Source: a virus
IMG/VR virus record: IMGVR_UViG_3300049734_000243
Location: 1-49,971 of that record
Length of the DNA: 49,971 bases
Reading direction: 5' to 3' (one strand)
Under the pieces are notes generated by a model. The model was not told the DNA's origin. It saw only the letters and a program-made list of their open reading frames with translations, and did no database searches. Both the position numbers and the translations under genes were made by a program. Below are positions 6,992 through 12,673 of this stretch, in pieces (the stretch's first letter is position 1; each line of letters begins with the position of its first letter).

Positions 6992-7327
6992 TCATAGCGA
7001 GAGATGCAGCTGCTGGCGCTCGAGCCGTGCGATCGCGCGATCGAGGTAGACGCGGGCATTCTGCAGGTTCGTCAGTTCATCGCCATCCGATTTCTCCAGG
7101 AGAAATCGGATGGCATTGCCCGTGTTGAAGTCGAGGCCGAACGCGTCGATCACGTCGAGCGCGCTGAGTGGCTCCGGTGAAACCGCTGCGTGGTCGGCCT
7201 CATGCGCCTTCTCGTTGCTCTTCCCTCGACAGCTGACACAGACGCGCTGACGCGGACCGGTCGGGGTGAACGGCTTGTCGCACTCGTCGCACTCGCGCGC
7301 GCCGTAGGTTCTCGTGGCCATGGTCAC
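6992..7327 (-). CDS. Zinc ribbon fused to a DUF3310-like domain
   Basis: A 111-residue protein in two parts. Residues 12-35 form a CxxC...CxxC ribbon (Cys-Asp-Glu-Cys then Cys-Val-Ser-Cys). The C-terminal half reads like DUF3310: Ile-Asp-Ala-Phe-Gly-Leu-Asp-Phe, Gly-Asn-Ala-Ile-Arg-Phe-Leu, then Asn-Leu-Gln-Asn-Ala-x2-Tyr-Leu-Asp. DUF3310 proteins are common in phage nucleotide-metabolism or replication clusters, with function unsettled. The start is GTG at 7325-7327 (GTGA overlap) or ATG two codons later. Confidence 0.72.
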   Translation of the reverse strand: MTMATRTYGARECDECDKPFTPTGPRQRVCVSCRGKSNEKAHEADHAAVSPEPLSALDVIDAFGLDFNTGNAIRFLLEKSDGDELTNLQNARVYLDRAIARLERQQLHLSL

Positions 7328-8358
7328 GGCTCCGCGATGGCGTTGCGTCCGCGCTTCGGCTGGTCGTTGAGCTCGAGCGCGTCCTGAATGCGCCCCGGCT
7401 TCGGCACGCGGTGCGAGAGCGAGCCGGCCGGCGTGCCGCGCTGCGGCTCCTCGACCAGGTCGCGATCGTCCTGGAAATCGTCGGCCTTCGCTGGCTCTGC
7501 CGCGGATGCCGCCTCGGCAGCTGGCGACGGCTCGTCGAGGATCTCGCCGCCGGTGACGATGGGCTGGTCCTCCGGGTACATGAACCCGCTCGCCTGGTTG
7601 GCCATGGCCGGGCCCTGTGTGTAGTGCGCCGCGAGTCGCGGGTGCCGGCTCTCGAGGAGCTTGGCCGCCTCTCGCTCATCCGCGATGCGGGCGCTGACCT
7701 CGGCGGCGCGATCGTCGAGCTCCTCCTCGCGCCACTTGAGATGCGGCAGTTGGCTGGCGATGAACCGCATGCACCGACGCACAGCGCGCGTCTCGGCCGT
7801 CTCGACCGGGAACGAGTCACCGACGGGATCCGACTTCCGTGTGCCGCCGCCGCACCACTTCGCGCCGGTGAACTCGAGGTCCATGCCTTTGAGCTTCACG
7901 CGGAAGATCACGGCCGCGGCAGCAGCGTCGGGAATGTTGAGCGCGATCCGCTCGCCCTCGCGGCGCCGGAGCTCCGCACGTGCCTTCGCCGCGTCGTCGT
8001 CCGTGCCCTTGGCGAGCTTCTCGAGCCGCGCGTCGTAGTTCACGTGGTCGAGCTTCGCGTACTCGATCACGCCGTCGTCGAGCATCTCGGACAGCCGGCG
8101 CAGGTAGTAGCTGGCGTTCCGGTAGATGTTGCCGCCGAGGACGTTGATCTCGGTGGGGTCGAGCAGATTCTGCCGGCAGTACATGGCGACGGCGCGCTGC
8201 ATCTCGTTCGAGAGGCCTTTGCCCCAGTTCATCTCGGAGATTTTTGCAGCGACCAGGTGCAGTTTCTTCCGCTCGTCGAGCGACTCCTGCACGGCGGCCG
8301 GCATGCTCTCTTTCGCGCGTGCGGTCTCGCTCGGCTTGATGGTGGCGGGTACGGTCAT
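7324..8358 (-). CDS. Candidate RecT-like single-strand annealing protein
   Basis: A 344-residue protein. After a charged N-terminus there is a helical region with Met-Gln-Arg-Ala-Val-Ala then Gln-Asn-Leu-Leu-Asp-Pro-Thr-Glu, and a Val-Leu-Gly-Gly-Asn-Ile-Tyr strand, which resembles the RecT 'GL-P ... Y.N' layout. Later comes Glu-Thr-Ala-Glu-Thr-Arg-Ala-Val-Arg-Arg (about 187-196), as seen in annealing proteins. The last 110 residues are acidic and disordered, like an SSB-type tail. No partner exonuclease of the RecE/Exo type is visible unless the VRR-NUC enzyme serves. It may instead be an unrelated early protein of conserved phage type. Confidence 0.5.
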   Translation of the reverse strand: MTVPATIKPSETARAKESMPAAVQESLDERKKLHLVAAKISEMNWGKGLSNEMQRAVAMYCRQNLLDPTEINVLGGNIYRNASYYLRRLSEMLDDGVIEYAKLDHVNYDARLEKLAKGTDDDAAKARAELRRREGERIALNIPDAAAAAVIFRVKLKGMDLEFTGAKWCGGGTRKSDPVGDSFPVETAETRAVRRCMRFIASQLPHLKWREEELDDRAAEVSARIADEREAAKLLESRHPRLAAHYTQGPAMANQASGFMYPEDQPIVTGGEILDEPSPAAEAASAAEPAKADDFQDDRDLVEEPQRGTPAGSLSHRVPKPGRIQDALELNDQPKRGRNAIAEP

Positions 8359-8555
8359 GCGACGGCTTCCTTGGCGGTCTCGCCGCCACTCAGTAGGTGA
8401 TCGGCCACCGCGCTCACATGCGGGCAGCGCGTGACGAGGCAGGTAAGGCAGCAGATGACGCCGTTGAGGTTCGACTGCCTGACGGTGACCAGCTTGGTAT
8501 CACCGACGGCGTAGTACTCGGCGATGCTCGTGGACTTCACATGGCGGACTTGCAT
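8355..8555 (-). CDS. Small Cys-rich SWIM-like zinc protein
   Basis: A 66-residue protein. A strand-rich start (Tyr-Tyr-Ala-Val-Gly ... Val-Thr-Val) is followed by Cys-Cys-Leu-Thr-Cys, Arg-Cys-Pro-His-Val and a helix. The C...C-x4-C-x-His order is close to a SWIM finger, though the first pair is CxxC rather than CxC. The ATG overlaps the upstream stop as TGATG. DNA or protein binding is likely; no partner is evident. Confidence 0.6.
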   Translation of the reverse strand: MQVRHVKSTSIAEYYAVGDTKLVTVRQSNLNGVICCLTCLVTRCPHVSAVADHLLSGGETAKEAVA

Positions 8556-8836
8556 CAGACCGCCTCCTGTGGTGTTGCGGGTTTCGGCGTGTCGATGTAC
8601 GCGTCGATGGTCACGAGCCGCCGGCCCCCGCGGATACCTTCGGCGCGGAAGCCGGTCATGTGCTTGGCGCGTGGCAGGACCTTGAGCCACGCCTCGCGGA
8701 TCGTCTCGAACGAGATGGTGGTCGGATACCCCCAGAGCTCGACGATATACGGCTTGGCCTTCTCGTTCCGGACGTAGCGATGCCCGCCGAGGCCTGTGGG
8801 ATCCGTGTCTTCGCTGACGAGGACCAATTCGCTCAT
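8555..8836 (-). CDS. Small protein of unknown function
   Basis: A 93-residue soluble protein with a beta-rich middle (Tyr-Ile-Val-Glu-Leu-Trp-Gly-Tyr-Pro) and a Lys/Arg-Gly-Gly-Arg-Arg stretch. The start ATG at 8834-8836 overlaps the upstream stop as ATGA. No family recognised. Confidence 0.55.
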   Translation of the reverse strand: MSELVLVSEDTDPTGLGGHRYVRNEKAKPYIVELWGYPTTISFETIREAWLKVLPRAKHMTGFRAEGIRGGRRLVTIDAYIDTPKPATPQEAV

Positions 8837-9297
8837 CGTGTCACCGCCTGCCGCATGGCGAGCCGCAACGCGATGCGCTGCCTGACGAGATGCACGGTCA
8901 GCCACTCGGCGAAGCTGGTCGGCGTCGCCCACTCACTGCACCGCCCCACTCGGTCGGTGCTTAGCCGTTCGCGCCAATCGGGTCCGTTCGCAAGACGGTT
9001 CGCGACGTCGTAGACCTGCATGCTGACGCGGTCGAGCCAATCGGGATCCCATCCGAGCGCCTCGCCGAGGTAGTTGTACCACCAGACACCGTGCGCGTCG
9101 TAATCGACGCCGTGCTGCACCTGAAAGCCGGCGGCGAGTGCGACGGTGCCGACGACACATGCGCACTGTGTGCGCGGGGCGCCGCGGTATTCGCCGAAGA
9201 CCTGGCCGAGCGGCCCGATCTCACGATCGATGAGCTGCTGCGCGAGGTCTGGGCGCTCGTCGCAGAGCCGATCGAGAAACTTGCCGAGGAGGCCCAT
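8833..9297 (-). CDS. Protein of unknown function (early operon)
   Basis: A 154-residue soluble, mostly helical protein with several tryptophans in the middle (Val-Trp-Trp-Tyr-Asn-Tyr-Leu). ATG at 9295-9297 is favoured by a GGAGGA ribosome-binding site eight bases upstream. An in-frame ATG nine codons earlier overlaps the preceding gene. No family recognised. Confidence 0.6.
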   Translation of the reverse strand: MGLLGKFLDRLCDERPDLAQQLIDREIGPLGQVFGEYRGAPRTQCACVVGTVALAAGFQVQHGVDYDAHGVWWYNYLGEALGWDPDWLDRVSMQVYDVANRLANGPDWRERLSTDRVGRCSEWATPTSFAEWLTVHLVRQRIALRLAMRQAVTR

Positions 9298-9298
9298 A

Positions 9299-9520
9299 TC
9301 AGCGTCCTCCGAAAGGCAGGTCAACGCCGCGCATCTTCGCGCACACCATCTCGTCGTGAAGCAGCGGACAGACGACGCGGTGACACGAGCGACACTCCGT
9401 CATCGTGCGTTCGTTGCGCGCACGGACGCGGCGCGGGATCTTCGGATGATCCCAAATCGAGACGCGGTAGGGGCGTGGGTTCGATTCCCAACACCCCTTG
9501 GCAAAGTTGCGGACTGGCAT
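9299..9520 (-). CDS. Small Cys-rich protein (start uncertain)
   Basis: A 73-residue frame whose C-terminal half has Cys-Arg-Ser-Cys, Val-Cys-Pro-Leu-Leu-His and a further Cys, a likely zinc site. ATG at 9518-9520 lies two bases after the upstream TAA. An internal ATG at 9401-9403 would give a 34-residue zinc peptide. The N-terminal half is antisense to a tRNA-like T-arm on the plus strand and reads like the Ser-Asn-Pro-Arg-Pro translation artefact of tRNA complements, so the shorter start may be right. Confidence 0.45.
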   Translation of the reverse strand: MPVRNFAKGCWESNPRPYRVSIWDHPKIPRRVRARNERTMTECRSCHRVVCPLLHDEMVCAKMRGVDLPFGGR

Positions 9521-9522
9521 AG

Positions 9523-10218
9523 TTAGGCGCCCCCGTACGTGAGCGAATCGTCCGCCCACGCGTCGGCAGAGAAACCGCTCTCGTGCCATTCCGTGTAACG
9601 GTTGCATAGCACCCGCCACGGTTCGTGATTGTTGAACATCCGCGCCTCACGACGCGCGTGCGCGATCTCCGTTGTGCTCGGGACCGGCATCTCGTCGTCC
9701 GCCTCAACGCTGTAGTCGCGACCGACTTCCGTTTTATCATCGTCGGCGTAGATCGGCCGCGACGGTTCGACATCATCGGCCTCCACTTCGGCGATGCGGT
9801 GCATCACGTCCTGGCGGATCTCATGGCCGCGCGTCGCCAGCAGCACGTCGGCTTCGGCGCGCAGCAGCTGCCCGACGAGCTCGGAGCTAACCGAGCGATC
9901 CACCTTCTCACGGAGAACGAGTACCGAGAGCTCGGCCTCGGCCAGCTTCCTGATTTCGTCTTCGCTCGGGTCCGTCCGGCCGGCGCGATACAGCGCGTCG
10001 CGCGCATCGGAGCGAATCGAATTGGAATCGCATTCGTTGAGGGCGTACATCGTCTGCCCCACGCGCGTGAACACGAGCCCCAAGCGTTCGAGCGTGGCAG
10101 TCAGCAGTTCTTGCTCGCTGGCAAGCGTCACGTACCGCAGTCGGATCGGTCGCATCGGTTCACGTGTGTCGATGTCCAGGTCGCCCGCTGATTCCAGATC
10201 GTCGTCATCGTGCCACAT
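9523..10218 (-). CDS. Acidic protein of unknown function
   Basis: A 231-residue protein with an acidic start (Asp-Asp-Asp-Asp-Leu-Glu), a long helical centre (about 30-150) and an acidic, probably disordered region near 155-175. I see no catalytic motif. It lies downstream of a 97-base intergenic stretch with two hairpins and is the first gene after that stretch in the early operon. Confidence 0.6.
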   Translation of the reverse strand: MWHDDDDLESAGDLDIDTREPMRPIRLRYVTLASEQELLTATLERLGLVFTRVGQTMYALNECDSNSIRSDARDALYRAGRTDPSEDEIRKLAEAELSVLVLREKVDRSVSSELVGQLLRAEADVLLATRGHEIRQDVMHRIAEVEADDVEPSRPIYADDDKTEVGRDYSVEADDEMPVPSTTEIAHARREARMFNNHEPWRVLCNRYTEWHESGFSADAWADDSLTYGGA

Positions 10219-10232
10219 CGGTTGAACGCTCC

Positions 10233-10256
10233 GAGCGAATCGCGTAGACTTCGCTC
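10233..10256. other. Perfect 7-bp hairpin in the 97-base gap
   Basis: GAGCGAA (10233-10239) pairs with TTCGCTC (10250-10256) around a ten-base loop. It lies between the membrane-protein gene and the 231-residue gene, beside the terminator-like structure at 10269-10314. It may be an RNA element in the 5' leader of the 231-residue gene. Confidence 0.45.
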
Positions 10257-10268
10257 CGTTAGGGGATT

Positions 10269-10314
10269 CGCCGCGGGGAGCCTGGCAGGGCTACGATCCG
10301 CGGCGTTTTCTTTT
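10269..10314 (+). terminator. Intrinsic terminator pointing rightward (antisense to the operon)
   Basis: CGCCGCGG (10269-10276) pairs with CCGCGGCG (10298-10305), with an inner AGCC/GGCT stem. TTTTCTTTT (10306-10314) follows on the plus strand. The T-run makes it a rightward terminator, although the genes here read leftward. It may stop antisense transcription before it reaches the immunity switch. Confidence 0.65.
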
Positions 10315-10315
10315 C

Positions 10316-10489
10316 CTACTGCCCGCCACCCCGGCGGTCGTACGCTTCCTGGTCTTTCCGGTCCGCCCACCGCTCGAGCTTCGCCGCGGCGGACGTCGCG
10401 ATCAGAATCACGGCCGCCATGAAGCACAGGATCCCGGCGAGGATCGCGGCCGACGCGAGGATCTCACGCCACGGCATTGTCCCGAGCAT
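10316..10489 (-). CDS. Small single-pass membrane protein
   Basis: A 57-residue protein. One hydrophobic segment (about residues 9-34, Ile-Leu-Ala-Ser-Ala ... Val-Ile-Leu-Ile-Ala) precedes a charged C-terminal tail ending in Gly-Gly-Gly-Gln. The ATG overlaps the upstream stop as TAATG. In an early operon such a protein could be an exclusion or host-modulating factor; this is speculation from location and topology only. Confidence 0.65.
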   Translation of the reverse strand: MLGTMPWREILASAAILAGILCFMAAVILIATSAAAKLERWADRKDQEAYDRRGGGQ

Positions 10490-10995
10490 TACGACGCCCT
10501 CGGCTTGAGCCCGAAGAACCGGCGCGCGCCCGCCGACTCGCCGCGCTTCTGCGCCAGCCGCTTGCCTAACGCACGCGTGAGGAGCGAGCTCCGGCGCGTG
10601 TGCGCCGCCTGTGCGTCGTACGCGGCCCGGAGGTCTTCCTCGCGGTCCGACGTGGCGGCGACAAGCACGAGGTAGTCGGCCCTGCCCTGCGCCCTCGTCT
10701 CCGCGACGTTCTCCGCGGCCACCGCACCCACGCCGTCGATGCCACGCCACGACTCCACGTCGGCGCGCAGCTCGTCGATCGCCTGGAGTACGAGGTCGAG
10801 GTCCGCGCCGCGCTGCACCATTCGCCAGTAGTCGCAGCGGTGCTTCACGAAGGTCGCCGGGCGTTTCTGGGCCCGGACGTCGGCCACGTGCTGTGGCTTT
10901 CGCGGCATGTGGTCGAACGCCTGGAGGAAGAGTTCGTGAAGCCGGCCGGTCACGACGGCGACCATATCGGGGCTCACGTTCGGGTGGATGCGCAT
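10489..10995 (-). CDS. Helical protein of unknown function (early operon)
   Basis: A 168-residue, largely helical protein. ATG at 10993-10995 gives the compact product. The same frame is open further upstream, and a GTG near 11123 would add about 43 residues of low-complexity sequence. The body has a Cys-Asp-Tyr-Trp motif and a Leu/Ala-rich helix pair, and the end is basic. No family recognised. The 146 bases up to the Cro-like gene (10996-11141) show no other gene. Confidence 0.6.
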   Translation of the reverse strand: MRIHPNVSPDMVAVVTGRLHELFLQAFDHMPRKPQHVADVRAQKRPATFVKHRCDYWRMVQRGADLDLVLQAIDELRADVESWRGIDGVGAVAAENVAETRAQGRADYLVLVAATSDREEDLRAAYDAQAAHTRRSSLLTRALGKRLAQKRGESAGARRFFGLKPRAS

Positions 10996-11141
10996 AGCTG
11001 GGAAACCGATCGTTAGGGGTAACTGCTGAGCCTGCGGTGGCAGCCGAGGCGGGTCGTGCACGTGCTCAGTGAGAGAGTGGCCGGGTGCGGAGAGGGGGGA
11101 AGCCTTCCGCTGCGCCACGGTGACGCCCCGGCCGTCAAGCG

Positions 11142-11375
11142 TTAGGCCGCGTGCGCCGAGAGGTGCTCGTTGATGAAGGCATCGACCTTCTCGAGGAGCG
11201 GAGGCGACTCGCGAACCCCCCGGAGGACCTGATACAGGTGACCGGTGGTGACGCCGTTGTCGGCGCACCACTGCTCTACCGTCGTCCTGGCGAGTGCGAT
11301 CGCAGCCTTGAACCCGGCGCGGCGCTGTTCACCGTTCCGCTCGGCTGGCTTGCCACTGACTGAAGATCGGGACAT
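11142..11375 (-). CDS. Cro-like helix-turn-helix regulator
   Basis: A 77-residue protein, first gene of the leftward operon. The HTH is visible at about 34-53: Val-Glu-Gln-Trp-Cys-Ala-Asp-Asn-Gly-Val then Thr-Gly-His-Leu-Tyr-Gln-Val-Leu. A short helical C-terminus follows. It is transcribed from the promoter at 11418-11445, across two palindromic operators, with AAAGGA about ten bases before the ATG. Position, size and divergence from the CI-like gene make it the likely Cro counterpart. Confidence 0.75.
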   Translation of the reverse strand: MSRSSVSGKPAERNGEQRRAGFKAAIALARTTVEQWCADNGVTTGHLYQVLRGVRESPPLLEKVDAFINEHLSAHAA

Positions 11376-11390
11376 GATTTTGTATCCTTT

Positions 11391-11445
11391 GTGACGGTCA
11401 TTGCGGTGACAGTCACGATATTAACCGGCTTTTCCGATTTGTCAA
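11391..11445 (-). promoter_or_regulatory. Early leftward promoter with two operator palindromes
   Basis: On the minus strand TTGACA (11440-11445) is separated by 16 bases from TAATAT (11418-11423), close to a sigma-70 consensus. Directly downstream are the palindromes GTGACAGTCAC (11406-11416, perfect) and GTGACGGTCAT (11391-11401, one mismatch), 15 bp centre to centre. They overlap the expected start of transcription, so a bound repressor would block it. Confidence 0.8.
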
Positions 11446-11456
11446 CCGGAAATTCC

Positions 11457-11885
11457 TTGGCGAAAGGCAAAATACCGGAGCGCCCCGGTGACCCCGTCAT
11501 CGTGGACCGCATCACACGGGCGATGGGCGCCTACCAGTTCCGCACTGGGAAGCGCATGCAGTGGAACGACCTAGCCGATCAGTCGGGGCTTTCGCAGTCG
11601 ACGGTGTCGGACATCGCGACGCTCAAGCGGCGCGTGCAGATCGCGGACGCGGCGCTCTTCGGCGACGTGCTTGGGGTGCGGCCAGCCTGGATTGCGTTCG
11701 GCGAAGAGCCGATGGCGGTGCCGCCCTACGAAGTCACTCTGCAGATGCCTCAGGCACCAGAGCAAGTGATCCCCGAGACGGCAGCCGGATCTGGTCATCG
11801 ATCCGAGACGGCGGGTCCGCACGATTCAGCCACTCCCATAACCAGTCGGCCATCCAAGACTCGTAGGCCCAGGACGGGACCGTGA
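11457..11885 (+). CDS. CI-like HTH repressor
   Basis: A 142-residue product if translated from TTG at 11457. The HTH lies at about residues 31-55: Trp-Asn-Asp-Leu-Ala-Asp-Gln-Ser-Gly-Leu-Ser-Gln-Ser-Thr-Val-Ser-Asp-Ile. A helix with Trp-Ile-Ala-Phe-Gly closes the DNA-binding domain. The rest is Pro/Ser/Thr-rich, and no S24 self-cleavage peptidase domain is present, so SOS-type cleavage is not expected in the usual way. The frame is open back to GTG 11391, but that start lies inside the operators; GTG 11502 is another candidate. Confidence 0.75.
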   Translation: MAKGKIPERPGDPVIVDRITRAMGAYQFRTGKRMQWNDLADQSGLSQSTVSDIATLKRRVQIADAALFGDVLGVRPAWIAFGEEPMAVPPYEVTLQMPQAPEQVIPETAAGSGHRSETAGPHDSATPITSRPSKTRRPRTGP

Positions 11886-12013
11886 GCTGAGCGATGATGC
11901 CGTCACGCCGATTCCGCACGACCAACGAGACAACGCCTCCGACCGCCGCCACCTGAGAGATGCCGCGAGCCATGAGAGTATCCGTGTTCGGTTCTATTCG
12001 TTTTCTTGCCGCG

Positions 12014-12045
12014 CTGTCACAGGGTATGACACCCCCCTGTTACAG
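12014..12045. promoter_or_regulatory. Inverted repeat upstream of the 12082 gene, possible operator
   Basis: CTGTCACAGGG (12014-12024) and CCCTGTTACAG (12035-12045) pair at ten of eleven positions. Nested inside is TGTCA/TGACA (12015-12031). The half-sites resemble the GTGAC/GTCAC operators of the switch. It lies 36 bases before a plus-strand start codon, where repressor binding could control the gene. No clear -35/-10 pair was found. Confidence 0.45.
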
Positions 12046-12081
12046 CTCCGTGAAGAGGTCACTCATAGCAGGCGACTTGAT

Positions 12082-12375
12082 ATGACGGAATTCGACGAAG
12101 GCGCGTTCACGCAAGAAGAGATGATGGCCTTTATTGTCGACGCACGGAGGTCGAAGGAAAGTCTCGCTGGCGTCGCGTTCGGCCCAACATCCGGTGCGAG
12201 GGAGATCACACACTCCGTGCTCCGTGATGACGGAGTCGAGGTAGCGATCGCGGTCATTCCGGTGATCGTCGCCGGCGAGCCTCAGCTGGCCATTCGCCGC
12301 TTCGAGATTCGGAACCCAGAGGACCGCGAACACCTATTTCGGTGGCAACGCGAGCAACGGTCGCGGCGAAGTTAG
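12082..12375 (+). CDS. Small protein of unknown function in the immunity region
   Basis: A 97-residue acidic soluble protein, with a helical start (Phe-Thr-Gln-Glu-Glu-Met-Met) and a beta-rich middle (Val-Ala-Ile-Ala-Val-Ile-Pro-Val-Ile). No family recognised. It follows the CI-like gene on the same strand and is probably expressed from the prophage. The ATG follows a weak GCAGG ribosome-binding site. Confidence 0.55.
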   Translation: MTEFDEGAFTQEEMMAFIVDARRSKESLAGVAFGPTSGAREITHSVLRDDGVEVAIAVIPVIVAGEPQLAIRRFEIRNPEDREHLFRWQREQRSRRS

Positions 12376-12608
12376 CCTACGTAACCTTACCGATCTGCGT
12401 TGAGTGCGGTGGGCCCTGCGACAAGCCGTTCGGGTGGTTCGTCGTCGAGCGATGGGAGGGCGGGCGCGTCGTCGCCCGCGGCCACGTCTGTTGCGCGGGC
12501 TGCCTCATCGCCACCGCTCACAGCCAGCGGGACGATCGACTCTATCCGCCGACGCGCGGCGCGCTCGAGCCAGTGGTCGATGAACGGGTGATCGAACCAG
12601 GCGAGTGA
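12342..12608 (+). CDS. Small zinc-ribbon protein in the immunity region
   Basis: An 88-residue protein from GTG 12342. It holds Cys-Val-Glu-Cys-Gly-Gly-Pro-Cys near residue 19 and His-Val-Cys-Cys-Ala-Gly-Cys near 48, a clear treble-cysteine ribbon pair. It overlaps the preceding gene by 34 bases. It ends just before a 16-bp hairpin, so it is the last gene of the rightward transcript. Function unknown. Confidence 0.6.
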   Translation: MATRATVAAKLAYVTLPICVECGGPCDKPFGWFVVERWEGGRVVARGHVCCAGCLIATAHSQRDDRLYPPTRGALEPVVDERVIEPGE

Positions 12609-12609
12609 C

Positions 12610-12646
12610 ACGTACGCAGGGTAGCAACGCGCTACCCTGCGTACGT
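12610..12646. terminator. Perfect 16-bp hairpin between convergent genes
   Basis: The arms at 12610-12625 and 12631-12646 are perfectly complementary over 16 bases with a five-base loop AACGC. The hairpin separates the rightward immunity transcript from the end of the leftward late operon. No T-run follows on either strand, so it may terminate with help or act as a transcript-end stabiliser. Confidence 0.7.
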
Positions 12647-12673
12647 CATCAACCGAATGCAGCGCGGATCAGA

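Noticed and set aside
11734-11973. 79-residue minus-strand frame, Trp-rich
   Set aside because: It overlaps the C-terminus of the CI-like gene on the other strand and lacks a ribosome-binding site. A real gene cannot be excluded, but evidence is weak.
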